DNA of 64,000 bases from Bordetella genomosp. 7 (GTDB lineage Bacteria; Pseudomonadota; Gammaproteobacteria; Burkholderiales; Burkholderiaceae_B): the NCBI RefSeq assembly GCF_002261265.1, contig NZ_NEVK01000006.1:620001-684000 (forward strand). Reading direction: 5' to 3'. The translations under genes were made by a program, and so were the position numbers. The stretch's first letter is position 1. Every line of letters begins with the position of its first letter. Under the pieces are notes generated by a model. The model was not told the origin of the DNA, searched no databases, and was given only the letters and a program-made list of their open reading frames with translations. Of this stretch, positions 19,050 through 27,294 are shown piece by piece.

Positions 19050-20033
19050 TCAGTCGACAGCGGCGCCCGCCGACTGCACGACCTTGCCCAGGCGCTCGTA
19101 TTCCACGGCGCCGAACTCGGCGAACTCCTTGCGCGAGGTCGCGGCCGGCGTCGCGCCGCGCGCCTCCAGGGCCTGGCGCACTTCAGGCCGCTGCAGCGCA
19201 CGCTGCACCGCGGCGTTCAAAGTGTCCAGTACGGCCGGCGGCGTACCTTTGGGCGCGTACAGGCCATCCCAAGCAAAAAATTCGTAGCCCGACACGCCGC
19301 TTTCGCCGATGGTCGGCACATCGGGATGCGAGGCCGCGCGCTCGGGCGTCGTGACTGCCAGCGCCCGCAACTTGCCCGCGCCGACTTGCCCCGCCACATT
19401 GGGCATGACGTCGATCAACAGCGAGATGCGCCCGCCCAGCAGGTCGGTCATGGCAGCGGCTCCGCCCTTGTAGGGAATGTGCCGGATGTCCACGCCCGTC
19501 ATCTGCTTGAGCAATTCACAGGCCAGGTGCGACGTGGTGCCATTGCCCGCCGATCCACAGGTCAGCTCGCCCGGGTTCTGCTTAGCGTAGGCAAGCAGTT
19601 GCTGCAAGGTCTTGAACCGTTCGTCGTCGCCCTTGACCACCAGTGCCGCCGCGATCGTGGTAAAGCGCGATACCGGCTCGAAATCCTGCGGCGTATAGCC
19701 TGGCGACTTGTACAGCCAATGGTTCATCGCCTGCGTGCCGTTGGTGCCGTAGGTCAGCGTGTACCCGTCCGGCGTGGCGCGCGCGCCCATGGCCGAGCCG
19801 ATATTTCCGCCCGCGCCCGGCCGGTTCTCCACGACGATGGTCTGTCCGAGTTCGCGGCCGAGGGGGTCCGCCACCATGCGGGCCAGCGTATCGCCGCCCC
19901 CGCCCGCGGCAAAGGGCACGATCAGCGTCAACGGCCGATTGAAAGTGGTGTCGGCGTGCGCCGGGGCGGCGGCCACGGCGGCAGCCACCAGCAAGGCCCG
20001 CAAGCCATGCACCATGGCGTTAGCAGTCTTCAT
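19050..20033 (-). CDS. Bug-family (tripartite tricarboxylate transporter) substrate receptor
   Basis: The 327-residue product has a signal peptide (cleavage about residue 27, APAHA). It carries the Bug/TctC core: LIVPFAAGGGGDTLAR near the mature N-terminus, NRPGAGGNIGS, and GSAGNGTTSHLA. Such periplasmic receptors bind carboxylates and aromatic or amino acids. The membrane partners TctA/TctB are absent, as is common for Bug genes. It is the last gene of the Rieske hydroxylase operon, so its ligand is probably the pathway substrate. AGGAGA precedes the ATG. Confidence 0.92.
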   Translation of the reverse strand: MKTANAMVHGLRALLVAAAVAAAPAHADTTFNRPLTLIVPFAAGGGGDTLARMVADPLGRELGQTIVVENRPGAGGNIGSAMGARATPDGYTLTYGTNGTQAMNHWLYKSPGYTPQDFEPVSRFTTIAAALVVKGDDERFKTLQQLLAYAKQNPGELTCGSAGNGTTSHLACELLKQMTGVDIRHIPYKGGAAAMTDLLGGRISLLIDVMPNVAGQVGAGKLRALAVTTPERAASHPDVPTIGESGVSGYEFFAWDGLYAPKGTPPAVLDTLNAAVQRALQRPEVRQALEARGATPAATSRKEFAEFGAVEYERLGKVVQSAGAAVD

Positions 20034-20200
20034 GAGTGTCTCCTGAGTAAAAGCGTCACATCGAGGTTTGCCAGTCGCCGCCGCATGCTTGGCAGCACGG
20101 CGGTCGTTATGGATCGTTATGGAAGCGGCACGGTACGGCTGCCGAGTCGCAACTTCATCTAGCCAGCGCTGGTCCGGCAAGAACCGTAAACAGCACAGAT

Positions 20201-20623
20201 TCATTCAGGCGGCAGGTGCCGCCGGCTTTGCTTGTCGGCCAGGCGCCACCCTTGCGGCGTCTGCACCAGCGTGTCGCGGCAATCTCGAATGGCCACCAGG
20301 CGTGGCGCGCCGGCCGTACCGTCCTGGGCCACGCTTTCATAGGCTGTCAGGTAGTAGCCCAGCTCGGCACGACCGGCGCTGGCCGACAGCAGCCGCAAGT
20401 TGGTGATGACATGACAGGTGGCGCGCCCGGCGGGACGGGCGTGCAAGGCCTGCAGGACCTCCCGCGGCCCGCGCAACGCCTTGCCCTGCCGCATCCAGAC
20501 GCCGTCTTCGGCCATCAAAGCGGCAACGTCTTCATGGCGACGCTGGTCCAGGGCGTGGAAGAACGCCAGCACCACGGCTTCGCAGTCAGCCTTCACGGCA
20601 TGGTCGGGATAGTTTTTGTCCAT
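20201..20623 (-). CDS. SnoaL-like / NTF2-fold protein
   Basis: The 140-residue product reads as an NTF2-like alpha+beta barrel: an N-terminal helix with AFFHALDQRRHEDVAALMAE, then ALRGPREVLQAL, and a C-terminal strand ending GWRLADKQSRR. The fold is shared by polyketide cyclases, limonene epoxide hydrolases and hydroxylase beta subunits. Here it lies after the Rieske reductase gene and before the Bug receptor, so a role on a pathway intermediate, or as a second beta-like subunit, is possible but unproven. AGGAG precedes the chosen ATG. Confidence 0.8.
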   Translation of the reverse strand: MDKNYPDHAVKADCEAVVLAFFHALDQRRHEDVAALMAEDGVWMRQGKALRGPREVLQALHARPAGRATCHVITNLRLLSASAGRAELGYYLTAYESVAQDGTAGAPRLVAIRDCRDTLVQTPQGWRLADKQSRRHLPPE

Positions 20624-20646
20624 GGTCTTGCTCCTGAAATCAATGC

Positions 20647-21888
20647 TTACGCCGTCGCAGCGGCCGGACGCAGCTGGGCCGTGGCGAGCGGGGCATCCGT
20701 ACGCGCCAGCACCGACGCATCCAGGCACGCCGCCTCGGCCACCCACTTGCGCAGCTGGCGCACATCCCGACCGGCGTTGATCGCCACCGCCGATACCGCG
20801 CGGCCGTCGGCGTCCAGGCCGACGGAAAGCAGCCCGTTCTGCGAAGCCAGCGGGCGCAAAGCCTCGGCGGCTGCCCGCTGCACGAATCCGACACTCTGGA
20901 TCATGGCGTCGTACTGCTCCGACCACACCGCGCCGGTGGGCGCGTAAGGCGCGCCCTGGCCCAGCGCGGCTCGCGCAGCGGCAATACCCTGGTCCTGCGC
21001 GTTCTGCCAGGACTCCAGCCGCACCCGCATGCCGGCCTGCAAGGTCATCACCGCGACATCGCCCGCGGCGTACACATTGGGCGCCGAGCTGCGGCAGTAC
21101 TCGTCAACCAGCACACCGCCATCGCAGGCAATACCCGCGGCGCGGGCCAGTTCGTCGCAGGGCTGCAGCCCCACGCCCAGCACCACCACATCCGCCGGCA
21201 CGCGCCGTTCATCGGCCAGCACCAGTTCGAGCGCCGGGCCGTCTGCCTGGATCCGCAACAGCCCCGCACCCATCGCCAGATCGACGCCGTTGGCGCGATG
21301 CAGGTCGGCCAGATAGGCAGACACCCCGGGCGGTACGCTGCGCGCGCACAGGCGATCGGCCTGCTCGATAACGGTGACGCCGCAGCCCATCTGCCGCGCA
21401 GTGGCAGCGACTTCCAGCCCGATCCAGCCGCCGCCGACGACGGCCAGGCGCTTGCCGCCGGCCAGCGCCTGCCGCAGCCGCATGGCGTCATCGCGGGTGC
21501 GCAGCACATGCACGCCCGGCAGGTCCGTGCCCGGCACGGCGGGCACCCGCGCGCGGCCGCCGCTGCATAGCAGCAGCGCGTCATAGGCGAAAAGCTGCCC
21601 GTCCGCCGCAAGCACCGCCTGTTCGGCAATGCGCAATTCCGTAGCAGCCAATCCGGCACGAAATTCGATATCCAGCCTGCTCCACTCGTCTGCCGGCCAC
21701 AGCGCGGCTGATTCCGGCGCGGCCGCGCCCGCCAGCACGGCTTTGCTGAGCGGGGGGCGTTCATACGGAGCGTGGGCCTCGGCGCCCAGCAGGATGACGC
21801 GGCCGCCATAGCCGCACTCGCGCAGGGTGCGGGCGGCCCAACCGCCCGCCTGGCCGGCGCCCACGACGACGATGGCGTCCGCGCTCAT
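20647..21888 (-). CDS. FAD-dependent ferredoxin reductase of the Rieske hydroxylase
   Basis: The 413-residue product is a BphA4/NagAa-like pyridine nucleotide-disulfide family reductase. It shows an N-terminal FAD site (VVVGAGQAGG, residues 7-16), the YERPPLSK segment, the NAD site AVVGGGWIGLEVAA, and VYAAGDVA near the C-terminal third, followed by the reductase C-terminal domain. It transfers electrons from NAD(P)H to the adjacent ferredoxin. The start overlaps the ferredoxin stop by four bases, which fixes it. Confidence 0.93.
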   Translation of the reverse strand: MSADAIVVVGAGQAGGWAARTLRECGYGGRVILLGAEAHAPYERPPLSKAVLAGAAAPESAALWPADEWSRLDIEFRAGLAATELRIAEQAVLAADGQLFAYDALLLCSGGRARVPAVPGTDLPGVHVLRTRDDAMRLRQALAGGKRLAVVGGGWIGLEVAATARQMGCGVTVIEQADRLCARSVPPGVSAYLADLHRANGVDLAMGAGLLRIQADGPALELVLADERRVPADVVVLGVGLQPCDELARAAGIACDGGVLVDEYCRSSAPNVYAAGDVAVMTLQAGMRVRLESWQNAQDQGIAAARAALGQGAPYAPTGAVWSEQYDAMIQSVGFVQRAAAEALRPLASQNGLLSVGLDADGRAVSAVAINAGRDVRQLRKWVAEAACLDASVLARTDAPLATAQLRPAAATA

Positions 21889-22205
21889 GCCGGCTCGGAC
21901 CGCAGCATGATCGCCTCGCCTTCCACCTTGACCTCGTAGCACTTCAGGTCTGTGGTGACAGGCGGGCACTGCGGTTTGCCGCTGCGGATGTCGAACACGC
22001 CCTGGTGCAGCGGGCACTCGATGGTGCCGTCTTCCAGGTAGCCATCGGCCAGGCTCGCATTGCCGTGCGGGCAACGATCCTGCGTGGCGCAGATTTCGCC
22101 GTCCAGGTTGTACAGGCACACTGCCTCGCCATCGAGCGTGACGCGCAGCGTATTCGTATCGGGCGAGATATCGTGGATCATCGCCACCGGTTTCCAATTG
22201 CTCAT
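21885..22205 (-). CDS. Rieske-type [2Fe-2S] ferredoxin of the hydroxylase
   Basis: The 106-residue product has the Rieske ligands C45-P-H47 (CPHGNASLADG) and C64-P-L-H67 (CPLHQGVFD) at the expected spacing. It is the electron carrier between the reductase and the oxygenase. It lies two bases after the alpha-subunit gene. The four-gene order alpha, ferredoxin, reductase with beta upstream defines a three-component hydroxylase. Confidence 0.95.
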   Translation of the reverse strand: MSNWKPVAMIHDISPDTNTLRVTLDGEAVCLYNLDGEICATQDRCPHGNASLADGYLEDGTIECPLHQGVFDIRSGKPQCPPVTTDLKCYEVKVEGEAIMLRSEPA

Positions 22206-22207
22206 GG

Positions 22208-23476
22208 CTACAGCCCCATTGCTTCGCGGTAATACTGGTAGAAGGCGCGGATCAGCACCTCGGTCACCATGTAGTCGGTGGGCTGGGTATCGCGTCCGCC
22301 CATTTCCACGATGCCCTTGCCGTCGGGGTATCCGCCCACGCCGATCTGCATCTGGTTCAGCATTTCGCTGTCGTCCATCGACACAAACCCGGCCGGCCCC
22401 AGCAGGTTGGCATGCTTCAGGCGCAGGCGCGTCATTTCTTCGTCGTCATCTTCGTAGCCGTAATAGGTGAACACCAGCTCGTGTTCGGTGGGACTGCGCG
22501 GAATGACATGACGCGTCTTGAGCGAATTGGCCTGGATGCCGAACTGGGCGGCCGGGAACACCCAGGCTCCGCCTACGCGACCGCGGTTGAATTCCGCGCG
22601 CGGGGTCACGGTTTCCAGGTCCAGCAGCTCCAGGTCGTCGCGGAAGCGGCTCATCTCGGACGTGGCTTCGGTTTTCTTCTTGCCCTCGTTGTGCGAGACC
22701 ATCACGCTGTGCGCCCCGCCGCCGGTGGGAATGCACTCGGACTTGGAATCGGCGCGCCACAGCCCGAAGGTGATATAGAAGGTATGCAGCAGCGTGGCGT
22801 GGTAGGGATCTTTCAGGTTTTCCAGGTACATCTTCCAGTTGCTGGGAATCAACTGGCGCGTATAGCCCAGCAGCTTGAGCTTCTTGCCCGGCAACATGTG
22901 GTCGATCTCGGCCAGCACTTCCGGGCCGCAATAGTCTTCGAAGCTCGGCGCATCGTCGGCAAAGGTCGCCCAGACCGAGCCGCCGCGGTTCACGCTGCGC
23001 AGCTTGCGTATGCCGTTCTGCTTGGGATCGAAATCTTTGGGCATGCCGCCCTTGCCCATCGCGCCGCGGCGAAAGGGCACGCCCTGCAGGTTGCCATTGA
23101 GGTCATAGTTCCACTGGTGATAGGGGCACGTGAAGTCTTTCACTTTGCCGGTGTTCTGCCAGCAGATCTGCGCGCCGCGATGCGCGCAGCGGTTTTCCAG
23201 CACCGAGATATCGCCGCTTTCGGTGCGCACCATGATGACCGGCCGGTCGCCTATCCAGTTGCGCTTGTAGCAGCCGGGTTCCGGCACTTCGCAGTCCAGG
23301 CCCACGTAGTTCCAGGTCTTGCCGCCAAAGAACACATCCATTTCTTTGCGGAACACGTCGGGATCGGTGTACACCCAGTTGGGGATGCGCGTGTGGCCTT
23401 CCTGGGGCCACTTGCGTTTGATGTGAATGGGGGCCTCGGCGGCCGCGCCCTGCACAGGAGTATCGGGACAGGTCAT
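22208..23476 (-). CDS. Rieske ring-hydroxylating oxygenase alpha subunit, salicylate 5-hydroxylase-like
   Basis: The 422-residue product is the catalytic subunit. The Rieske ligands are C97-x-H99 and C117-x2-H120 (CPYHQWNY). The mononuclear iron site is seen as D223-P-Y-H226-x4-H231, where D223 would be the inter-subunit electron bridge. The segment GNLQGVPFRRGAMGKGGMPK and the C-terminal MVTEVLIR region closely resemble NagG of salicylate 5-hydroxylase, so monohydroxylation of a salicylate- or anthranilate-like acid is the best guess. The neighbouring ring-cleavage and FAH genes fit a gentisate-type route. Confidence 0.92.
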   Translation of the reverse strand: MTCPDTPVQGAAAEAPIHIKRKWPQEGHTRIPNWVYTDPDVFRKEMDVFFGGKTWNYVGLDCEVPEPGCYKRNWIGDRPVIMVRTESGDISVLENRCAHRGAQICWQNTGKVKDFTCPYHQWNYDLNGNLQGVPFRRGAMGKGGMPKDFDPKQNGIRKLRSVNRGGSVWATFADDAPSFEDYCGPEVLAEIDHMLPGKKLKLLGYTRQLIPSNWKMYLENLKDPYHATLLHTFYITFGLWRADSKSECIPTGGGAHSVMVSHNEGKKKTEATSEMSRFRDDLELLDLETVTPRAEFNRGRVGGAWVFPAAQFGIQANSLKTRHVIPRSPTEHELVFTYYGYEDDDEEMTRLRLKHANLLGPAGFVSMDDSEMLNQMQIGVGGYPDGKGIVEMGGRDTQPTDYMVTEVLIRAFYQYYREAMGL

Positions 23477-23498
23477 GGCTGTTCCTTGAAAAGCGGGT

Positions 23499-23987
23499 TC
23501 AAACGGGAATGATCAAAGACGTGCGCACGCGGTAGTTGTCGTGCACGCAGTCGCGCCGGCGCAGCAGGAAGCCCCCGCCGTCGCGCACCAGTACGTCCCG
23601 GTAGATGCCCACCATGTTCAGCACAGGCTCGCGGTCGGACAGGGCTTCGGTGATCATGAAGTTGGCCTGGGCGACGATTTCGTCGGCTCCGGCTTCAATC
23701 ACCCGCACCCCGCTGACAAAATGCCGCAATGCGCGCGGCTCGTAGACGGTGGTTTCGCGCAGCGCCGTGACGCGGTCTTTCAGCATGTTCTTGTTCATGC
23801 AATAGATCAGGCCGATGGGCAGGCCGGCGTCGTAGTTCTCGCGCGACAACACGCGGTAATGGCAGTCTTCGGTAAAGAAGGCCGGCCAGTCTTCCAGGCG
23901 GCCTTCGTCCAGGCAGGCCGCGTAGTCATCGTAGAAATCGCGCAATTGCGCCCGCAGCGCGGACGTATCGGTAACAGTGGTCGTCAT
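23499..23987 (-). CDS. Rieske ring-hydroxylating oxygenase beta subunit
   Basis: The 162-residue product is an NTF2-fold small subunit of the aromatic hydroxylase, NagH-like. The N-terminal segment FYDDYAACLDEGRLEDWPAFF and the central CHYRVLSRENYDAGLPIGL are characteristic, and the C-terminal RRRDCVHDNYRVRTSLIIPV region is conserved in such subunits. It is structural and assists the alpha3beta3 assembly. It lies directly upstream of the alpha gene with a 22-base gap. Confidence 0.92.
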   Translation of the reverse strand: MTTTVTDTSALRAQLRDFYDDYAACLDEGRLEDWPAFFTEDCHYRVLSRENYDAGLPIGLIYCMNKNMLKDRVTALRETTVYEPRALRHFVSGVRVIEAGADEIVAQANFMITEALSDREPVLNMVGIYRDVLVRDGGGFLLRRRDCVHDNYRVRTSLIIPV

Positions 23988-24065
23988 GTTCAGTTCAGCA
24001 ATAGTGCGGACCGGAGGTCCGGGTGCGCGCCCGCCGGCACAGGTCGATCGAGCGCGCGCCAGTTA

Positions 24066-25163
24066 TCACGATGCGGCCAATTGAGCGCGGTTGCTCTCGA
24101 AGCCGCCCTGGCTGCCCAGCGCCAGGATGGGTTCCTGCATGCGCTCTTGCCAGATCAGCGATTCCATCGCAATCTGCAGCGGATGGTCCTGCACGGTCAG
24201 GGCCGACGTGGTCTCCGTGCCCGAATGGTGCGAATGGATCGCCCAGCCGGGCGCCGACAGGATCAGGTCGCCTGCCTTCCAGTCGAGCCGCTGCTTGCCC
24301 ACCTGGCTGTAGCCGTTGCCGCGCAGGTAATAGTTGATGGCCGCGGAACTGTGGCGATGCGGCACGTGGTGGTTATCGGGCGGCGACGAAGAAATCGTCG
24401 CAAAGTAGCTGTGCGTAGTGCCAATGCGCCGCTCGGTGGCGGGGTTGTACAGCACGAACAGCCGCCGGCCGTTGTACCCCTTGGCGATCTCTTCCACGCT
24501 GGGCAGATGCCGCGACACTTTTTCCCAGGGCCAGTGCAGCGCCTTGGATTCCAGCACATCGATGTCGATCAGCCATTCGTAGCCCAGCAGGCTCGCGCCG
24601 TCTTCGCCGATCTGCTCGCGCAGCGCCAGGTCGCGCGCGCGCTGCGCCCCGGCGGGACGAGGCTCGGGCCGCCGGGTATTCGCGTCGGCCGGCGGCACGT
24701 CGCCCTCGAACTCTTCCACATAATGCACTTCCAGCTTTTCGAGCAGCGGCGCATTCGAATACGACAGCCGCACCCAGGGCTCCTTGCCGTCATTGCGGTA
24801 CGAATGAACCTGCATCGACGGCGTGTTCCAGACGTCCCACTTGGAAATGCGCAGTTCGCGGCCGTTGACGACCGCCACGCCGGAACCCTGAATACAGATC
24901 TCGAGCATGTTCGAGTTCTTGCGCAGGTTCAGCGTGGATTCGCCCGGGTTGACGACATTGATGGTCACATCCGTGCCGGGCGTCAGGCCAAGAACGGGCC
25001 CCGTGGCGCGCGGGTGCACGATCAACGACGCGCGGCGGCCATTGGCCGGCCGCGGCGCCGCGATCAGGCGTTCGATCTCGCGGTCGATGTCTTCCTTCGG
25101 GATCAACACCGGATCCCACTGTTCCTGCGGGCGTGGGGCAACCCCACTGACGTCTACAAACAT
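24066..25163 (-). CDS. Bicupin ring-cleavage dioxygenase, gentisate 1,2-dioxygenase-like
   Basis: The 365-residue product has two cupin domains (about residues 60-150 and 245-335). The C-terminal cupin carries a full set of likely iron ligands: H265/H266, H269, H271 (HHVPHRH) and H310/H312 in GWAIHSHHSG. The N-terminal cupin lacks the HxH pair and keeps only an isolated His (H120). Gentisate and salicylate dioxygenases of this fold usually bind iron in the N-terminal cupin, so this enzyme looks like a divergent member. Context (Rieske hydroxylase, FAH hydrolase) supports cleavage of a hydroxylated aromatic acid. The substrate is not determined. Confidence 0.78.
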   Translation of the reverse strand: MFVDVSGVAPRPQEQWDPVLIPKEDIDREIERLIAAPRPANGRRASLIVHPRATGPVLGLTPGTDVTINVVNPGESTLNLRKNSNMLEICIQGSGVAVVNGRELRISKWDVWNTPSMQVHSYRNDGKEPWVRLSYSNAPLLEKLEVHYVEEFEGDVPPADANTRRPEPRPAGAQRARDLALREQIGEDGASLLGYEWLIDIDVLESKALHWPWEKVSRHLPSVEEIAKGYNGRRLFVLYNPATERRIGTTHSYFATISSSPPDNHHVPHRHSSAAINYYLRGNGYSQVGKQRLDWKAGDLILSAPGWAIHSHHSGTETTSALTVQDHPLQIAMESLIWQERMQEPILALGSQGGFESNRAQLAAS

Positions 25164-25237
25164 AATGTCTCCTTGCCGGTTCGATGCATGCCGGCGGCCG
25201 CCGGCGCTATAAAAGAATGTGCGAGTCGGGCTGGTGC

Positions 25238-26233
25238 CTACAGGCGCGACAGCAACAGGTTTTCGCGCGTCTGCCGGGGCAACGCGTGTCCCAGGTCACG
25301 GGCGCAGGCAGACTCATAAACCACGCGGGCCATGGCCAGGTCGGACAGGCCCATGCCCATGCCCTTGAATATCGTCAGGCGCGCGCCGTCGGGCCGCATG
25401 GCGCCGCCGGCCAGTACATTGCCCAGCACCTGCACGCCCTGCCAAGGCGCGCCGTCGCTGCCATAGCGTTCACGCAGCTCACGCGATCCGCGCCGGGCGT
25501 TTTCCATGTCATCTACGACCACCATGTCCGCCAGGTCGAACACATCCTGCGCAAACTCCGCCTTGGCGGGCAGAATCGCCCCCACCGCGTTCAGATGGCG
25601 GCATGCCGCCAGGTCTGCAGCCGCCACGAACGGTTCGGACGCCCGCGTGATCAACGTCACGATCTCTGCGCCATCCAGAGCCTCTTGCAAGGTGTCCGCG
25701 GCCTGTACGGCAAACGGATACCTGGGCGCCACGCGCTCGACAAAGGCGCGACGCTTCTCGGGGGTGGGGCTGTATACGCGCACCGATCGCAACCCGCGCA
25801 CCGCAGCCAGGGCGGCAAGCTGGGTCAGCGCCTGCGGGCCCGTGCCCACCAGCGCGGCGGTGCTTGCCTCTTGCGGGGCCAGCACGCGGGTCGCCACGCC
25901 ACTGATCGCCGCGGTGCGCAACATGCCCAGCGCGCGCGCCTCGATGATGGCCAGCAATGTGCCCGCATTCGCATCGAACAGACTGAACACCGACCCGCCG
26001 CCCGCCTTGGTATGCACCCAGGTCTTGAACCCGGCATATCCGCCGGCGCTCATCAACGACCCCAGCGCGTGCATCGAACTGCCGTCGCCCCACGTCGCCA
26101 GGCTCTTGGGCAGATTGCGCGCCTCGTCGCGCCCCTGTGCGGCAAGAACATCCTGCAGCGCGTCGATCGCGCGCGGCATATCCAATACCGACACTACGTC
26201 GTGTTCACTCAGGTAACGCATTGGTTCAGCCAT
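25238..26233 (-). CDS. Ornithine cyclodeaminase / mu-crystallin family oxidoreductase
   Basis: The 331-residue product has the OCD/mu-crystallin architecture: an N-terminal dimer domain (YLSEHDVVSVLDM), an AGFKTWVHTK segment with the substrate Lys, and an NAD(P)-binding region with ALVGTGPQALTQ (about residues 120-131). Known members deaminate and cyclise ornithine or lysine, or reduce cyclic imines. Its presence in a ring-cleavage operon suggests it processes an amino- or imino-containing intermediate; this is inference. The start at 26233 (GGAAGAG upstream) overlaps the FAH gene by eight bases. An ATG at 26221 is the alternative. Confidence 0.85.
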   Translation of the reverse strand: MAEPMRYLSEHDVVSVLDMPRAIDALQDVLAAQGRDEARNLPKSLATWGDGSSMHALGSLMSAGGYAGFKTWVHTKAGGGSVFSLFDANAGTLLAIIEARALGMLRTAAISGVATRVLAPQEASTAALVGTGPQALTQLAALAAVRGLRSVRVYSPTPEKRRAFVERVAPRYPFAVQAADTLQEALDGAEIVTLITRASEPFVAAADLAACRHLNAVGAILPAKAEFAQDVFDLADMVVVDDMENARRGSRELRERYGSDGAPWQGVQVLGNVLAGGAMRPDGARLTIFKGMGMGLSDLAMARVVYESACARDLGHALPRQTRENLLLSRL

Positions 26234-27104
26234 TGCCGTGCTCTTCCGTGGATTCTTCAATGGGGTCGGCCGGCTCGTCGGCCACCCGGTTGCTCAGCCG
26301 GCCCACGCCGGGAATATCGACCTCGAGCACATCGCCAGCCACCATGAAACGCGGCGGCGTGCGGCGCGCGCCCACGCCTTCCGGCGTGCCGGTGGCGATC
26401 ACGTCGCCCGGCGCGAGCGGCGTGAAAGTGCTGATATAGGCGATCAGTTCAGGTATGGGGAAGATAAGGTCGGCCACCTGGCCGTCCTGCATGACTTCGC
26501 CGTTCAGGCGCGTAATGACTTGCAAGGCTGCAGGGTCGGGAATCTCGTCGGACGTGGTCACCCACGGCCCCAGCGCGCCACTGCGCAGGAAATTCTTGCC
26601 CGGCGTGACCTGCGCGCTGTGTTTCTGGAAGTCGCGCACCGAGTTTTCCGCCATACAGGTATAGCCCGCCACGTGGGCCAGCGCGCGCTCCGCCGGAATG
26701 CGGCGGCCGGCCTTGCCGATGACCACTGCCAGCTCGCCTTCGAAGTCATAGCGGGTCGAGGCCAACGGCCGCCACACATCGGCCTGGTGCCCCACCAGCG
26801 TGTCGGCAAAGCGCACAAACAGAGACGGGTGCCTGGGCAGTTCGCCTCCCGTTTCGGCCACGTGGCGTCCGTAGTTCAGCCCTACGCACACGATTTTTCG
26901 CGATGCCGCGACGGGCGGCAGAAACGTCAGTCCGGCGATGGGCAGGCGCTCGCGGCTGGCCTGCAAGGCCTGCCCGATGGCCTGGCTTCCGGCCTGCAGC
27001 GCTGACGCCAGATCCGGCCATTGCGAGGTCAGCACGGCAACTTCATCGCCCTGTGCCACGCCCCAACCGGGCTGGCCCCGATGCAGGAAGCTAAGCAGCT
27101 TCAT
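26226..27104 (-). CDS. Fumarylacetoacetate hydrolase family protein, acylpyruvate hydrolase-like
   Basis: The 292-residue product has the FAH C-terminal fold: IVCVGLNYGRHVAE, the metal-binding Glu cluster (FEGELAVVIGK, with an ENSVRDFQ segment further on), and IATGTPEGVGARRTPP. Such enzymes hydrolyse C-C bonds of acylpyruvates, including fumarylpyruvate from the gentisate route, or hydrate related dienoates. It is the first gene of the minus-strand operon, directly downstream of the operator region, and no maleylpyruvate isomerase gene is present. GGGAG precedes the ATG; a longer frame upstream crosses the operators. Confidence 0.9.
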   Translation of the reverse strand: MKLLSFLHRGQPGWGVAQGDEVAVLTSQWPDLASALQAGSQAIGQALQASRERLPIAGLTFLPPVAASRKIVCVGLNYGRHVAETGGELPRHPSLFVRFADTLVGHQADVWRPLASTRYDFEGELAVVIGKAGRRIPAERALAHVAGYTCMAENSVRDFQKHSAQVTPGKNFLRSGALGPWVTTSDEIPDPAALQVITRLNGEVMQDGQVADLIFPIPELIAYISTFTPLAPGDVIATGTPEGVGARRTPPRFMVAGDVLEVDIPGVGRLSNRVADEPADPIEESTEEHGNG

Positions 27105-27144
27105 GGTGTCTCCCAGAAAACAATAGATTCCAAGCAAGTTCTTT

Positions 27145-27259
27145 TTGCATGCATTCCTGGGCTGTTTTCGACTCAGGAGCGCCGTTTTTTCTATTATTGC
27201 ATGCAATTTTGATCTCGCACAAGGATTTGCACCGGTTTAATCTGCCGTTTGCATGCAAT
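27145..27259. promoter_or_regulatory. Candidate GntR operator array, FAH operon / GntR divergent region
   Basis: Three TGCATGCA-centred palindromes occur: TTGCATGCAT at 27145-27154, ATTGCATGCAAT at 27196-27207 and TTTGCATGCAAT at 27248-27259. A CCGGTTTAA box (27232-27240) lies between the second and third. The same pair of palindromes with the same inner box occurs at 33105-33178, and both gaps flank paralogous GntR genes. Sites 2 and 3 are 52 bases apart, close to five helical turns. Confidence 0.75.
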
Positions 27260-27294
27260 GTTTGGGTACACTGGGCGGTTGCATAGGAGTTCCC

